Shown in pieces: positions 15,776 to 26,212 of a stretch of 64,000 nt of DNA. This stretch comes from Cognatishimia sp. F0-27 (GTDB lineage: Bacteria > Pseudomonadota > Alphaproteobacteria > Rhodobacterales > Rhodobacteraceae). Position numbers and translations under genes: made by a program. Positions within the stretch are counted from its first letter, which is position 1; every line of letters starts with the position of its first letter. The notes beneath the pieces are model-generated. The model was not told where the DNA came from. It did not search any database and was given only the letters and a program-made list of their open reading frames with translations. Location of the stretch: the NCBI RefSeq assembly GCF_020667845.1, contig NZ_JAFMPQ010000001.1, forward strand, positions 1-64,000. The letters are read 5' to 3'.

Positions 15776-18700
15776 TTGCGTTTCACCCGACTCCGGCTGA
15801 CCGGCTTCAAGAGCTTCGTCGATCCGACCGATCTTGTGATTTCGGACGGGTTGACCGGCGTTGTCGGGCCCAACGGTTGCGGGAAGTCGAACCTTCTCGA
15901 AGCGCTGCGTTGGGTGATGGGTGAAAACCGACCGACCGCGATGCGCGGCGGGGGCATGGAAGACGTGATCTTTGCCGGGGCGTCCACGCGCCCGGCGCGG
16001 AACTTCGCCGAGGTTTCCCTGCATATCGACAATTCCGAGCGGCTGGCGCCTGCGGGGTTCAACGACAGCGACGGGCTCGATATCGTCAGGCGGATCACGC
16101 GGGATGTGGGCTCCGCCTACAAGGTCAATTCCAAGGATACGCGCGCCCGCGACATCCAGATGCTCTTTGCCGATGCGGCCACGGGGGCGCACTCCCCCGC
16201 ACTGGTGCGTCAGGGGCAGATCTCCGAATTGATCAACGCCAAGCCCAAGAACCGGCGGCGCGTGCTTGAGGATGCGGCGGGGATCGGCGGGCTTTACCAG
16301 CGGCGCCATGAGGCGGAACTCAAGCTCAAGGCGACGGAGACCAATCTGGCGCGGGTCGACGACGTGGTCGAACAGCTCGCCACACAATTGGCGCAGCTGG
16401 CCCGTCAGGCCAAGCAAGCCTCGCGCTACCGCGCCATTGCGGCCGAGCTGCGCCGGTCCGAGGGCTTGTTGCTCTACCGCCGCTGGCGCGAGGCCGACGA
16501 TATGCGGGCCGCCGCCGAAGAGGCCTTGCGCGCCCGCCTGACGGACGCGGCGCGGGCGGAGGCTGTTGCGCGAGAGGCCGAGGCCGCGCGTCTCAGCGCG
16601 GAAGAGGCCCTGCCCGCCCTCCGCGAAGAGGAAGCGGTTGCGGCGGCGATCCTCCAGCGGCTCGCGGTGCAGCGCGACACGCTGAGCGAACAGGAAAGCC
16701 GCGCGGCCAGGCAGATCGAGACCCTGAGCGGCCGCATTGCCCAGATGACGCGGGATATGGAGCGCGAAGCCACGCTCAACCGCGACGCCGGCGACAGCAT
16801 TGCCACGTTGGAATGGGAGGCCGGGGAACTGGCCCGTGCCTCGGAAGGACAGGACGAGCGGATCGCCGACGCGGCCGAGGCCGCCCGGGAGGCGGGCGAG
16901 GTCTTGCAGGCGCGTGAGGCGGACCTGGCCCAGCATACGGAAGATGTGGCGCGGCTGGCGGCACGGCACCAATCCGCGCAACGCCTGCGCGCCGATCACG
17001 CCAAGACCGCCGAACGGGCGGCGGCAGAAGCCGAGAAGGCCCGCGCCGCCGTCACCGAGGCGCGCCAGACCGTGATCCGCGCCACCGAAGCCGCCACGCA
17101 GGCGGCGGCGGATGAAACCGCGGCGCAAGCCATGGCGGAACGCGCGGAAACGCTTCTTGCGGATGCAGAGCGCGCACGGGCAGAGACGCAATCCCGCGAG
17201 GCGGATGCCCGGGCCGAGCGCTCCGCGGCGGAAGGGGAGATGAATGCGCTTTCAGCCGAAGTGACGGCGCTGGCGCGGCTGCTGGATCGGGACACGGCAG
17301 AAGGCGGGCAGATCCTCGACCGGCTTCAGGTGGAGCAAGGGTTCGAGAAGGCGCTCGGCGCCGCGCTGGCAGACGACCTGCGGGCGCCGGAAGTGGCCGG
17401 AGACGGGCCGACCGGCTGGTGTGTGTTGCCCGCCTATGACACCACCCAGCCGCTCCCCGACGGGGTGACGGCGCTCACGCAGCATGTGTCGGTTCCCGAT
17501 GTGCTGGAACGGCGGATGGGGCAGATCGGCCTGGTGGACGCCGAAGACGGTCCCGGTTTGCAGGCAATGCTGCGCCCCGGCCAAAGGCTTGTCTCGCTTG
17601 AAGGGGATCTCTGGCGCTGGGACGGCTATCGCGCATGGGCGGAAGATCAGCCCTCTGCCGCGGCGCTCCGTCTGGAACAGCTCAACAGGCTCGAAGCGCT
17701 GAAGCAGGAAATGGCGGCGGCGAGCGCGCGACTCGACGGCACCCGCGCGGCGCATGAGGCGCTGGTGGCGCGCATGACGGAGCTGACACAGGCCGATCAG
17801 GCGGCCCGCAGCGCGCGGCGCGAAGCCGATCAGAAGCTCACGCAGGCGTCACGCGCGTTGAGCCGGGCCGAAGCGGATCGCGCCATGGCCGATGGCAAGC
17901 TGGAAAGCGCAACGCTGGCCGTGACCCGGTTCGATGACGAGGCCACGGCGGCCCGGGCGCAACTCAAGGAAGCGGAGCGCGCGCTCGAAGGGCTCGACGA
18001 TCTGGAAACCGCCCGGGCGTGGGCAGAAGACGTCAAGATGACGGTCGAAGCCGCGCGGATGACGATGATGGCCCGCCGCTCCGCCCATGACGAGCTGCGG
18101 CGCGAGGCCACCGCCCGCACGGCGCGGGCACAGACCGTGACAAAGGAGCTGTCGGGCTGGCGCCATCGGCTCGAGACGGCGGAGAACCATGCCCGCGAGC
18201 TGGCCGCCCGCAAGGCGGCAGCAGAGACAGAACTTCAGGAAGCCAACGGCGTGCCGGCGCGGCTTGCCGCAGAGCGCGAGGCGCTGGCCGGCTCAATCGC
18301 CAAGGCCGAGGCCCGCAAGGCCGAGGCAAGCGATGCGCTGTCCCGCGGCGAAGCCGCTCTGCGCGAGGCCACCCGCGCCGAGCGCGATGCCATGCAGGCC
18401 GCCGGCGAAGCCCGCGAGGCCCGCGCCGCCGCAGAGGCTCGCCGGGATGCCGCGCTGGAAACCGTGGCCGCCGCGGCAGAGCGCATCGCGGAAGATCAGG
18501 ACAGCACGCCCGAGGCGCTTTTGGCGGCACTGGATGCAGATCCAGACGCCATGCCCTCCGCGGACCAGATCGAAGCCGACGTGGCGCGGCTCAAGCGGCA
18601 GCGCGACGCGCTTGGCGCGGTCAACCTGCGCGCCGAGGAAGACGCCAAGGAGGTGCAGGAGGAGCATGACACGCTGGTCTCGGAGAAACGCGATCTCGAA

Positions 18701-19231
18701 GAGGCCGTGCGCACGCTCCGCGGCGGAATCGCCTCGCTGAACCGCGAGGGGCGGGAAAGGCTGCTGACTGCGTTTGAACAGGTGAATGCCAATTTCTCGG
18801 CGCTGTTCACGCATCTGTTTGGCGGCGGCGAGGCCAATCTTGTCATGGTTGAAAGCGACGATCCGCTCGAAGCCGGGCTGGAGATCATGTGCCAGCCGCC
18901 GGGCAAGAAGCTCTCCACGCTCTCGCTGCTGTCGGGCGGGGAGCAGACGCTGACCGCGCTGGCGCTGATCTTTGGCGTGTTCCTCGCCAACCCGGCGCCG
19001 ATCTGTGTGCTGGACGAGGTCGACGCGCCGCTCGACGATGCCAACGTGACGCGCTTTTGCGACATGCTCGACGAGATGTGCCGCCGCACCGACACGCGGT
19101 TCCTGATCATCACGCACCACGCGGTGACTATGTCGCGGATGGATCGCCTGTTCGGCGTCACAATGCAGGAGCAGGGCGTCAGCCAGCTTGTTTCCGTCGA
19201 TCTCAAGCGCGCGGAAACGCTCGTCGCCTGA
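15776..19231 (+). CDS. smc: Chromosome segregation protein SMC
   Basis: SMC dimers with ScpA and ScpB act as the bacterial condensin that organises and segregates the chromosome. The 1151-residue protein has the N-terminal Walker A GPNGCGKSN (31-39), two long Ala/Glu/Arg-rich coiled coils, and a hinge around residues 500-640. The C-terminal head has the signature LLSGGEQTL near residue 1052 and Walker B VLDEVDAPLDD. The gene starts at TTG (MRFTRLRLTGFKSF), immediately at the conserved N-terminus. Length and layout are those of a complete SMC. Confidence 0.97.
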   Translation: MRFTRLRLTGFKSFVDPTDLVISDGLTGVVGPNGCGKSNLLEALRWVMGENRPTAMRGGGMEDVIFAGASTRPARNFAEVSLHIDNSERLAPAGFNDSDGLDIVRRITRDVGSAYKVNSKDTRARDIQMLFADAATGAHSPALVRQGQISELINAKPKNRRRVLEDAAGIGGLYQRRHEAELKLKATETNLARVDDVVEQLATQLAQLARQAKQASRYRAIAAELRRSEGLLLYRRWREADDMRAAAEEALRARLTDAARAEAVAREAEAARLSAEEALPALREEEAVAAAILQRLAVQRDTLSEQESRAARQIETLSGRIAQMTRDMEREATLNRDAGDSIATLEWEAGELARASEGQDERIADAAEAAREAGEVLQAREADLAQHTEDVARLAARHQSAQRLRADHAKTAERAAAEAEKARAAVTEARQTVIRATEAATQAAADETAAQAMAERAETLLADAERARAETQSREADARAERSAAEGEMNALSAEVTALARLLDRDTAEGGQILDRLQVEQGFEKALGAALADDLRAPEVAGDGPTGWCVLPAYDTTQPLPDGVTALTQHVSVPDVLERRMGQIGLVDAEDGPGLQAMLRPGQRLVSLEGDLWRWDGYRAWAEDQPSAAALRLEQLNRLEALKQEMAAASARLDGTRAAHEALVARMTELTQADQAARSARREADQKLTQASRALSRAEADRAMADGKLESATLAVTRFDDEATAARAQLKEAERALEGLDDLETARAWAEDVKMTVEAARMTMMARRSAHDELRREATARTARAQTVTKELSGWRHRLETAENHARELAARKAAAETELQEANGVPARLAAEREALAGSIAKAEARKAEASDALSRGEAALREATRAERDAMQAAGEAREARAAAEARRDAALETVAAAAERIAEDQDSTPEALLAALDADPDAMPSADQIEADVARLKRQRDALGAVNLRAEEDAKEVQEEHDTLVSEKRDLEEAVRTLRGGIASLNREGRERLLTAFEQVNANFSALFTHLFGGGEANLVMVESDDPLEAGLEIMCQPPGKKLSTLSLLSGGEQTLTALALIFGVFLANPAPICVLDEVDAPLDDANVTRFCDMLDEMCRRTDTRFLIITHHAVTMSRMDRLFGVTMQEQGVSQLVSVDLKRAETLVA

Positions 19232-19428
19232 GACCACCCGGTGCGCGGCGCGGTCCGGGTCTGCACGCGGCACAGGCCAAGACCTTCCCAACGGCACACG
19301 CGCCGGTCGCCAAGATGTCATCGCCGGCGCGGTCGGATCTCTGCTAGGTTTGTGACAAGCCGCTGTCACGCCGCCGCGGCACCCGGATGTGCAGGCCCTC
19401 CCCCTGCCCCCAAGCGAAAGGTCACCGC

Positions 19429-19800
19429 ATGCACCCGCCCCGTTTCCCGTTTGGCCGACCGGCGCTCCTGTTGCTTGTATTGGCGCCGTTTGCTGCGCTG
19501 GCTGAGCCTTTCGCGCTGCGCGACGGTGATGTGGCGCTGCCAGACCCAGCGGCGCGTTTTGCGGGCCAGAGCATCACCTTTTTCGACAATGGCGTGTCGG
19601 CCTTTTACGAAGACGGACGCTATACCTACACCTATGCCAATGACGGCGGAACCGCTTATGGCTATTGGCGGATCAGCGAAACCGGCGCGGTCTGCATCGA
19701 CTATGTCAACGGTTTTGCGCGCTGCGATCTTTATGTCGAGAATGCCGGGCGGCTGATCCTGCTGGATGAAAAGGGCGACCGGTATCCTGTCCGACCTTGA
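19429..19800 (+). CDS. Exported 123-residue protein of unknown function
   Basis: An N-terminal signal peptide (PALLLLVLAPFAALA, cleavage expected before EPF) precedes a small domain rich in Tyr and Gly, with YTYTYANDGGTAYGYW and one cysteine pair CIDYVNGFARC. It is likely periplasmic. Similar small proteins occur in roseobacters but I do not recognise a named family. The ATG at 19429 is chosen because the signal peptide starts there. Confidence 0.75.
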   Translation: MHPPRFPFGRPALLLLVLAPFAALAEPFALRDGDVALPDPAARFAGQSITFFDNGVSAFYEDGRYTYTYANDGGTAYGYWRISETGAVCIDYVNGFARCDLYVENAGRLILLDEKGDRYPVRP

Positions 19801-19840
19801 TCCACTGGCATCCGGCGCGCGGGACGCGTAAGCCCGTTAC

Positions 19841-20713
19841 ATGCGTGTCTTTCTTCTCACGGCCCTGACCATGGTGGCGTTTGCGTCAAACTCCCTGCTC
19901 AACCGGGCGGCGCTGGCCGGGCCGCATATCGATGCCATCAGCTTTGGCACGATCCGTCTGATCGCGGGCGCCGTGGCGCTTGGTATCCTGATGGTGGCGA
20001 TGCGCGGGGCGCTGCGGCTTGGCGGTGCGGGGCGCATCGGCGGCGTGGTTGGGCTGATGCTCTATCTCTATGCCTTTTCCGTCGCTTACGTGACTCTGGA
20101 TGCGGGACTTGGCGCGCTGATCCTGTTTGGCACGGTGCAGATCACCATGTTCGCAGGCAGCCTGATGGGCGGGGAACGCCCGCCGCTCCTGCGCTGGCTT
20201 GGTGCGGCCCTCGCCTTTTCGGGGCTTGCGTGGCTGCTCTGGCCCGGCCCCGATGCGCAGACAAGCGTGCTCCATGCTGGCGCCATGGTTGTCGCGGGGA
20301 TCGGCTGGGGCATCTATTCGCTCGCCGGGCGCAAGGCCTCCGATCCGCTGATGGCGACGGCGGCAAATTTCATCCTGTGTGCGCCTCTGGGCGTGCTTGT
20401 GGGGCTTGCGATGCCTGTCCAGATCGACCCGATCCCGATGACCGGATGGGGGATCGCGCTTGCCGTGGTCTGCGGGGCGGTGACCTCCGGTCTTGGCTAT
20501 GCGCTCTGGTATCGGGTCTTGCCGGATCTGCCGGGCACCGTGGCCGCGGTGGCGCAGCTGACCGTGCCGATCATCGCAATGGCGGGCGGGATGCTCTTTC
20601 TGGGCGAAGCGCTGACCGTCGATTTCGCGATTGCGGCGGTGGTGGTTCTGGGCGGGGTCGGACTGTCCCTGATCAGAGGCCAAGGCAAGGCGGGATCGAC
20701 GCGCAAACCGTGA
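19841..20713 (+). CDS. EamA-family (DMT superfamily) transporter
   Basis: This 290-residue inner-membrane protein has about ten helices in two EamA repeats. The first helix reads LLTALTMVAFASNSLLNRAAL. The second repeat contains GYALWYRVLPDLPGTVAAVAQ followed by a TVPIIA...FLGE segment, the classic EamA signature region. It is distinct from the transporter at 7.5-8.4 kb. The substrate is unknown. It is convergent with the Nudix gene. Confidence 0.9.
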   Translation: MRVFLLTALTMVAFASNSLLNRAALAGPHIDAISFGTIRLIAGAVALGILMVAMRGALRLGGAGRIGGVVGLMLYLYAFSVAYVTLDAGLGALILFGTVQITMFAGSLMGGERPPLLRWLGAALAFSGLAWLLWPGPDAQTSVLHAGAMVVAGIGWGIYSLAGRKASDPLMATAANFILCAPLGVLVGLAMPVQIDPIPMTGWGIALAVVCGAVTSGLGYALWYRVLPDLPGTVAAVAQLTVPIIAMAGGMLFLGEALTVDFAIAAVVVLGGVGLSLIRGQGKAGSTRKP

Positions 20714-20759
20714 TACGCAGGCCAGTCCCGCGCTCAGGACGACGGTGGCGCAATGCGCG

Positions 20760-21221
20760 CTAGCGCACCAGTCGCTCCAGCGGATCGTAGCCGATCCCCT
20801 CCCCCCACGCGACCTGCGGCAGCGTGGTCGGCTTCACCCGCATGCCGGCAAGGGCCTCTTGCGAAAAGAACCCCCGTTTGGTGACAACCTTCTCCGGGTC
20901 GCTCCAGTCGGGATCGAGCGTGCCTTGCGCGACGGCACAGCGAAAGAAGATCTCGATCTGGTGAAAGGCGCGGTCCGGATCATGGAACTCGTTGACCAGA
21001 CAGGGCGGGCCGACCGTCACGCGCAGGCCGGTTTCCTCCCAGACCTCCCGCGCGAGGTTCTCCGGCAGCGATGCGCCAAGCTCCACCCCACCACCGGGCG
21101 CGCACCACAAATCGCTCTGATCTCCGGGCCACGCGTTTACCAGAAGCAGCCTGTCATCGTGCAGAATGACCGCGCGCACAGCAACCCGCGGGCGTGGCGC
21201 GGGTTTGAGGAATGACGTCAT
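20760..21221 (-). CDS. Nudix hydrolase
   Basis: This 153-residue protein carries a full Nudix box, GGGVELGASLPENLAREV then WEETGL, matching GX5EX7REUXEEXGU. Nudix enzymes hydrolyse nucleoside diphosphates linked to another group, using divalent metal. It is cytoplasmic and divergent from the lipase-like lipoprotein gene, with starts 50 bases apart. The specific substrate cannot be read from the sequence. Confidence 0.92.
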   Translation of the reverse strand: MTSFLKPAPRPRVAVRAVILHDDRLLLVNAWPGDQSDLWCAPGGGVELGASLPENLAREVWEETGLRVTVGPPCLVNEFHDPDRAFHQIEIFFRCAVAQGTLDPDWSDPEKVVTKRGFFSQEALAGMRVKPTTLPQVAWGEGIGYDPLERLVR

Positions 21222-21270
21222 GGCAGGGCTCTCCTTTGCCCTTTTCTAGCCTTGCGCGCGGCGCTATGCC

Positions 21271-22119
21271 ATGGGGATGCGGCTGATCCTGTCCATCTTG
21301 CTTTTGTGTCTGTTCCTGCCCGCCTGCGGGTTGGCGCAGCGCGCGCCGGAGGCGTCAGAAGCCGATCGCGGGGAATGCGTGGTGCTGCTGCACGGTCTGG
21401 CGCGGACAGAATACTCTTTTGCGGTGATGGGCGAGTTCCTGCGCGCACGGGGCTACACGGTTGTGGTGCCGAACTATCCGTCCACATCTTTCCGGGTGCA
21501 GACCCTTGCCGAGGAGGTGCTGCCCGCGGCGGTGGCGCAATGTGGCACGATGCCGGTGCATTTCGTCACCCATTCCATGGGCGGCATCCTGTTGCGCTTC
21601 TGGCTGCGCGAGAACCGGCCCATCGAGCTGCGCAGCGTCGTGATGCTCGCACCGCCCAACCAGGGCAGTGAGCTGGTCGACGAGCTCGGGGGCTGGGAGA
21701 TCTTCGAATGGATCAACGGACCGGCGGGACAGCAGCTTGGCACCGGGCCGGAGGATATTCCGGCGCTTCTGCCGGTGGTGGATTTCCCGCTTGGCGTGAT
21801 CGCGGGAACGCAATCGCTCAATCCCGCCTTCTCGGCGATCATCCCCGGCGTCGACGACGGCAAGGTTTCGGTCGAGGCAACCCGCGTGGCGGGCATGTCG
21901 GCTCATATCACCATGCCGGTCACGCACACGTTTATCATGCAATCGCCCCCCGTGATGGCACAGGTTGCGCATTATCTCGAAACCGGGCGCTTTGAGCGTG
22001 ACCTCGACTGGATGTCCTATTTCAGCGCGCGGCAAGTGACCTGCATGCTTGGTCTGTGCCTTGATCCGGACGAGCGTGGCGCGGGAGAGATCGAGGACCC
22101 GGAGGGTTTGGATGAGTGA
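21271..22119 (+). CDS. Lipase-like alpha/beta hydrolase lipoprotein
   Basis: The 282-residue protein has a lipoprotein signal ending LPAC, with Cys19 as the acylation site. An alpha/beta-hydrolase domain follows: [13 protein letters not shown] gives the oxyanion region and [12 protein letters not shown] the nucleophile elbow, with Ser102. This places a triacylglycerol-lipase-like or esterase activity at the cell envelope. Its last eight bases overlap the phnM start, so the two genes are probably translated together. An ATG two codons later is an alternative start. Confidence 0.88.
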   Translation: MGMRLILSILLLCLFLPACGLAQRAPEASEADRGECVVLLHGLARTEYSFAVMGEFLRARGYTVVVPNYPSTSFRVQTLAEEVLPAAVAQCGTMPVHFVTHSMGGILLRFWLRENRPIELRSVVMLAPPNQGSELVDELGGWEIFEWINGPAGQQLGTGPEDIPALLPVVDFPLGVIAGTQSLNPAFSAIIPGVDDGKVSVEATRVAGMSAHITMPVTHTFIMQSPPVMAQVAHYLETGRFERDLDWMSYFSARQVTCMLGLCLDPDERGAGEIEDPEGLDE

Positions 22120-23254
22120 CCTGACGCTGACCGGCGCGCGGGTGATGGGAGCGGATGGCTGGCTGCGGGAACCGGTGCATATCCGGGGTGAGAGTCTTGG
22201 CACGGAACCAGCGGCGCGGGTGATCGATCTGAGCGGGTTCGACATCCTGCCGGGGATCGTCGATCCGCATGGCGACGGGTTCGAGCGCCACATGGCCCCG
22301 CGCCGCGGCGCGCTGCGCGAACGGGCCGCTGGCATGCGGGCCTGCGCTGCGGAGCTGGCGGCGAACGGGATCACCACGGCGGTGCTGGCGCAGTTCTGGT
22401 CCTGGGAAGGCGGGATGCGGGGGCCGGATTTTGCCTGTGAGGTGTTCGAGGCCGTGCGGGACGCCGCGCCCGATCTGGCCGTGGACCTGCGGCTGCAATT
22501 GCGTCTGGAGACGCATTACACAGACCGGTTCGAAGCGGCGCTCGACGCGGTGGCGCGGTTTGACATCGGGTACGTGGTGCTCAACGACCATCTGCCGCAT
22601 GACAGGCTTGCGGCCGGGCGCACCCCGAAACGGCTGACCGGGCAGGCGTTGAAATCCGGACGAAATCCGGCGGATCATCTCGCGCTGATGATGAATCTGC
22701 ACGCGCGTCGCGACGCCGTGCCGGCCGCGCTCGAAGCGCTTTGTGCGCGCTTGCGCGCGCGCGGCGTCATCCTTGGCACGCATGACGACCACACCGAAGC
22801 GCAGCGGAAGGCGGGTCGTGCGCTGGGCGCAACGGTGGCCGAGTTTCCGGAAACCGCCGAGGCGGCGCGTGCGGCACGAGACGCCGGCGAGCCCGTGGTG
22901 CTTGGCGCACCCAATGTCGTGCGCGGCGCAAGCCATGCGGGCAATGCCGCCGCCAATGACCTGATTGCGGCGGGGCTCTGCACTGCGCTGGCCTCCGACT
23001 ATCACTATCCCGCGCCCGCCCGTGCCGCCTACCGGCTGGCAGAGCTTGGGATTGCGCCGCTGCACGCCGCGTGGAAGCTGATCTCCGATGGTCCCGCCGC
23101 GTTGCTTGGGCTGGCCGATCGCGGCGCGGTGGCGCCCGGTTTGCGAGCCGATCTGGTCATCATCGAACGCGATACGCCGCGCATCCTTGGAACGATCTCG
23201 GCGGGCCGCATCGCCTATCTCACCCACCCACTATCGGCGCGCTTTATCGCCTGA
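22112..23254 (+). CDS. phnM: PhnM: ribosyl-1-methylphosphonate triphosphate diphosphohydrolase
   Basis: PhnM is a metal-dependent amidohydrolase-fold enzyme that removes diphosphate from alpha-D-ribose 1-methylphosphonate 5-triphosphate in the C-P lyase pathway. The 380-residue protein shows the metal motif [27 protein letters not shown] and ASDYHYPAP. The rest of the phn set (phnGHIJKL) is absent here. The start is inside the end of the lipase-like gene. Either the other phn genes are elsewhere or this is a divergent PhnM-like hydrolase with another substrate. Confidence 0.9.
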   Translation: MSDLTLTGARVMGADGWLREPVHIRGESLGTEPAARVIDLSGFDILPGIVDPHGDGFERHMAPRRGALRERAAGMRACAAELAANGITTAVLAQFWSWEGGMRGPDFACEVFEAVRDAAPDLAVDLRLQLRLETHYTDRFEAALDAVARFDIGYVVLNDHLPHDRLAAGRTPKRLTGQALKSGRNPADHLALMMNLHARRDAVPAALEALCARLRARGVILGTHDDHTEAQRKAGRALGATVAEFPETAEAARAARDAGEPVVLGAPNVVRGASHAGNAAANDLIAAGLCTALASDYHYPAPARAAYRLAELGIAPLHAAWKLISDGPAALLGLADRGAVAPGLRADLVIIERDTPRILGTISAGRIAYLTHPLSARFIA

Positions 23255-23371
23255 GCCCGCAGGGGCAGCGGCGTTGGACCCCGCCCACACCGCAGCTTTG
23301 CCCAGACCCTCGCGACCCGCAAGGCCAACGGCCCGAGGCCTGCGCCGCAGCCACGGGCGCCCCGGCGCGCC

Positions 23372-26173
23372 TTAATGCGCGGCGGCCCAGTTGGGCCCCT
23401 GCCCCGCATCCACGACCAAGGGCACATCGAGCTTCACCACCGGCTCTGCCGCGCCTTCCATGACGGTTTTTGCAACGCCGATCAGGTCGTTCACCGCGCC
23501 CTCCTCGACCTCGAACAGCAATTCGTCATGCACCTGAAGCAGCATCTTGACCGGCAGATCGGCAATCGCGTCGGGCATCCGCACCATGGCGCGGCGGATG
23601 ATATCGGCGGCGGTGCCCTGAATGGGCGCGTTGATCGCGGCGCGCTTGGCAAAGCCCGCGCGCGGCCCCTTGGCGGCAATCTCCGGCGTGTGGATGACCC
23701 GGCCAAACAGCGTCTCGACGCGTTTGTGTTCCTTTGCAAAGGCCACCGTGTCGTCCATATAGGCGCGAATGCCGGGGAAGCGCTCGAAATACCGGTCGAT
23801 GAAGCCCTGTGCCTCGGCGCGCGGAATACGCAGGTTGCGCGCCAGACCGAAGCCGGAAATGCCGTAGATCACGCCGAAATTGATCGCCTTGGCCTGACGG
23901 CGCACATCGGGCGTCATCTCGTCGAGCGGGACGTTGAACATCTCCGACGCGGTGAGCGCGTGGATATCCTGCCCTTCGCGGAAGGCTTCTTTCAGCTCTT
24001 CGATCCCGGCCATATGCGCAAGGATGCGCAGCTCGATCTGGGAATAGTCGAGCGAGACCAGAACCTTGCCCGCGTCGGCAACAAAAGCCTCGCGGATGCG
24101 GCGGCCTTCCTCGGAGCGAACAGGGATGTTTTGCAGGTTCGGATCGTTTGACGCCAGCCGCCCCGTATTGGCCCCGGCGATGGAATAGGAGGTGTGGACG
24201 CGGCCCGTATCGGGGTTGATATGCTCCTGAAGCGCATCGGTATAGGTGGATTTCAGCTTCGAAAGCTGGCGCCAGTCGAGCACGCGGCGCGGCAGGTCGT
24301 GTTCCGTGGCGAGGTCTTCGAGAATATCGGCGCCGGTGGAATATTTGCCGTTCTTGCCACGCTTGCCGCCTTCGAGCCCCATCTTGTCGAACAGGATCTC
24401 GCCAAGCTGCGCCGGGGAGCCGACGTTGAAGCTTTCTCCCGCAAGCGCATGGATCTCCTCTTCGAGCTGCGCCATCTTTTGGGCGAAGGCGCCGGACATG
24501 CGCGACAGCGCATCGCGATCGACCCTGATGCCGTTGCGCTCCATCTGTGCGAGCACCGGCACAAGCGGGCGCTCCAGGCCTTCATAGACACGGGTAACCC
24601 GGTTGCGATGCAGCTGCGGCTTGAACATCTGCGCCAAACGCAGCGTGATATCGGCGTCTTCGGCGGCGTAGCGCACGGCCTTGTCGAGCGGGACCTGATC
24701 GAAGGTGATCTGGCTTTTGCCCGTGCCGATCAGGTCCTTGATCGGAATTGGCGTGTGACCGAGGTAGCGCTCCGAGAGCGTGTCCATCCCATGCCCATGC
24801 TGGCCCGCATGCATCGCGTAGGACATCAGCATCGTGTCGTCGATCGGCGCGATGTCGATGCCGTAGCGCGCCAGCACCTTGGCGTCGTATTTCATGTTCT
24901 GGCCGATTTTCATCACCGCCGGGTCTTCGAGCAATGGCTTGAGCGCGGCCAGCGCAGCCTCCATGTCGATCTGGCCATCGAGCAGAGCCGCACCGCCGAA
25001 AAGGTCTTCCGCCCCGGCCTCCCGATGTGCCAGCGGAATGTAACAGGCCTCCCCGGCCTCGACCGCGAGCGACACGCCGACCAGATCGCAGGTCATCTCG
25101 TTGAGACCGGTCGTCTCTGTGTCCACGGCCACCCAGCCGCGCTCGCGGGCCTTGGCGATCCACGCCTCAAGCTGCGCTTTGTCGGTGACGGATGTGTAGT
25201 CGCTCTCCTCGAAAGCCGGGGCCTCCGGCACATCAGCCGCTGCCGCCTCGGCGACAACGTCCGGGATCACCGGCGCGTCGGTGCCCAGTGCCTCCGCGAC
25301 ACGGCGGCTCAGCGAGCGGAACTCCATCTCGGCAAGGAAGGCCAGCAGGGCGTCGGGTTCCGGGTCACGCAGTTCGAGATCGTCGAGCCCGAAATCGAGC
25401 GCCACCGATTCGTCCAGTTGCACCAGCCGTTTCGACAGCTCGATCTGTTCGCGTTTCTCGATCAAGGTCTGGCGACGCTTGGGCTGCTTGATCTCTTCGG
25501 CGCGGTCCAGAAGCTCTTCGAGCGAGCCGAACTCGTTGATCAGAAGCGCCGCCGTCTTGATGCCGATCCCCGGCGCGCCCGGCACGTTGTCAACCGAATC
25601 ACCCGCAAGCGCCTGCACATCCACGACGCGCTCCGGGCCGACGCCGAATTTCTCCTCGACGCCTTCGCGGTCGATGCGGCGGTTCTTCATCGCGTCGAAC
25701 ATCTCGACCCCGTCGCCCACAAGCTGCATCAGGTCCTTGTCGGAACTCACAATGGTCACGCGGCCACCGGCCTCACGCGCTTGCACCGCCAGAGTCGCGA
25801 TGATGTCGTCGGCTTCGAAGCCCTCAAGCTCCTTGCAGGCGATGTTGAACGCCTCAGTCGCGCGCCGTGTCAGCGGGATCTGCGGGCGCAGGTCTTCGGG
25901 CATCTCGTCGCGATTTGCCTTGTAGAGATCATACATCTCGTTGCGGAACGTATGGCTGCCCTTGTCGAAAATCACCGCGATATGGGTCGGCGCGTCGGCC
26001 CCGTGATCCTTGACGATGTATTGCTGGAGCATGTTGCAAAAGCCCTGCACCGCGCCAACGGGCAACCCGTCGGATTTGCGTGTCAGCGGCGGCAGCGCAT
26101 GGAACGCCCGGAAGATAAACGCCGATCCGTCGATCAGGTGCAGGTGGCACCCTTTTCCGAAATTATCCGCCAT
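23372..26173 (-). CDS. polA: DNA polymerase I
   Basis: Pol I fills gaps in repair and removes Okazaki primers. The 933-residue protein has a 5'-3' exonuclease domain (about 1-300, starting LIDGSAFIFRAFHALPPL). An intact 3'-5' proofreading domain follows, with VAVDTETTGLNEM carrying the DxE pair. The polymerase domain has motif A SLDYSQIELRILAHMAG, motif B RRQAKAINFGVIYG and motif C LLQVHDELLFEV. The start at 26173 follows GGAGG; an upstream in-frame extension lacks similarity. It is divergent from a small exported protein gene. Confidence 0.98.
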   Translation of the reverse strand: MADNFGKGCHLHLIDGSAFIFRAFHALPPLTRKSDGLPVGAVQGFCNMLQQYIVKDHGADAPTHIAVIFDKGSHTFRNEMYDLYKANRDEMPEDLRPQIPLTRRATEAFNIACKELEGFEADDIIATLAVQAREAGGRVTIVSSDKDLMQLVGDGVEMFDAMKNRRIDREGVEEKFGVGPERVVDVQALAGDSVDNVPGAPGIGIKTAALLINEFGSLEELLDRAEEIKQPKRRQTLIEKREQIELSKRLVQLDESVALDFGLDDLELRDPEPDALLAFLAEMEFRSLSRRVAEALGTDAPVIPDVVAEAAAADVPEAPAFEESDYTSVTDKAQLEAWIAKARERGWVAVDTETTGLNEMTCDLVGVSLAVEAGEACYIPLAHREAGAEDLFGGAALLDGQIDMEAALAALKPLLEDPAVMKIGQNMKYDAKVLARYGIDIAPIDDTMLMSYAMHAGQHGHGMDTLSERYLGHTPIPIKDLIGTGKSQITFDQVPLDKAVRYAAEDADITLRLAQMFKPQLHRNRVTRVYEGLERPLVPVLAQMERNGIRVDRDALSRMSGAFAQKMAQLEEEIHALAGESFNVGSPAQLGEILFDKMGLEGGKRGKNGKYSTGADILEDLATEHDLPRRVLDWRQLSKLKSTYTDALQEHINPDTGRVHTSYSIAGANTGRLASNDPNLQNIPVRSEEGRRIREAFVADAGKVLVSLDYSQIELRILAHMAGIEELKEAFREGQDIHALTASEMFNVPLDEMTPDVRRQAKAINFGVIYGISGFGLARNLRIPRAEAQGFIDRYFERFPGIRAYMDDTVAFAKEHKRVETLFGRVIHTPEIAAKGPRAGFAKRAAINAPIQGTAADIIRRAMVRMPDAIADLPVKMLLQVHDELLFEVEEGAVNDLIGVAKTVMEGAAEPVVKLDVPLVVDAGQGPNWAAAH

Positions 26174-26212
26174 GATAGCCACCTCCGCAAAAGCCTGAGT
26201 TGGAGGTGTCCC

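Noticed and set aside
24194-26212. Long rightward frame antisense to polA
   Set aside because: Only its last 168 codons (the signal-peptide protein from 26213) are credible; the rest mirrors polA.
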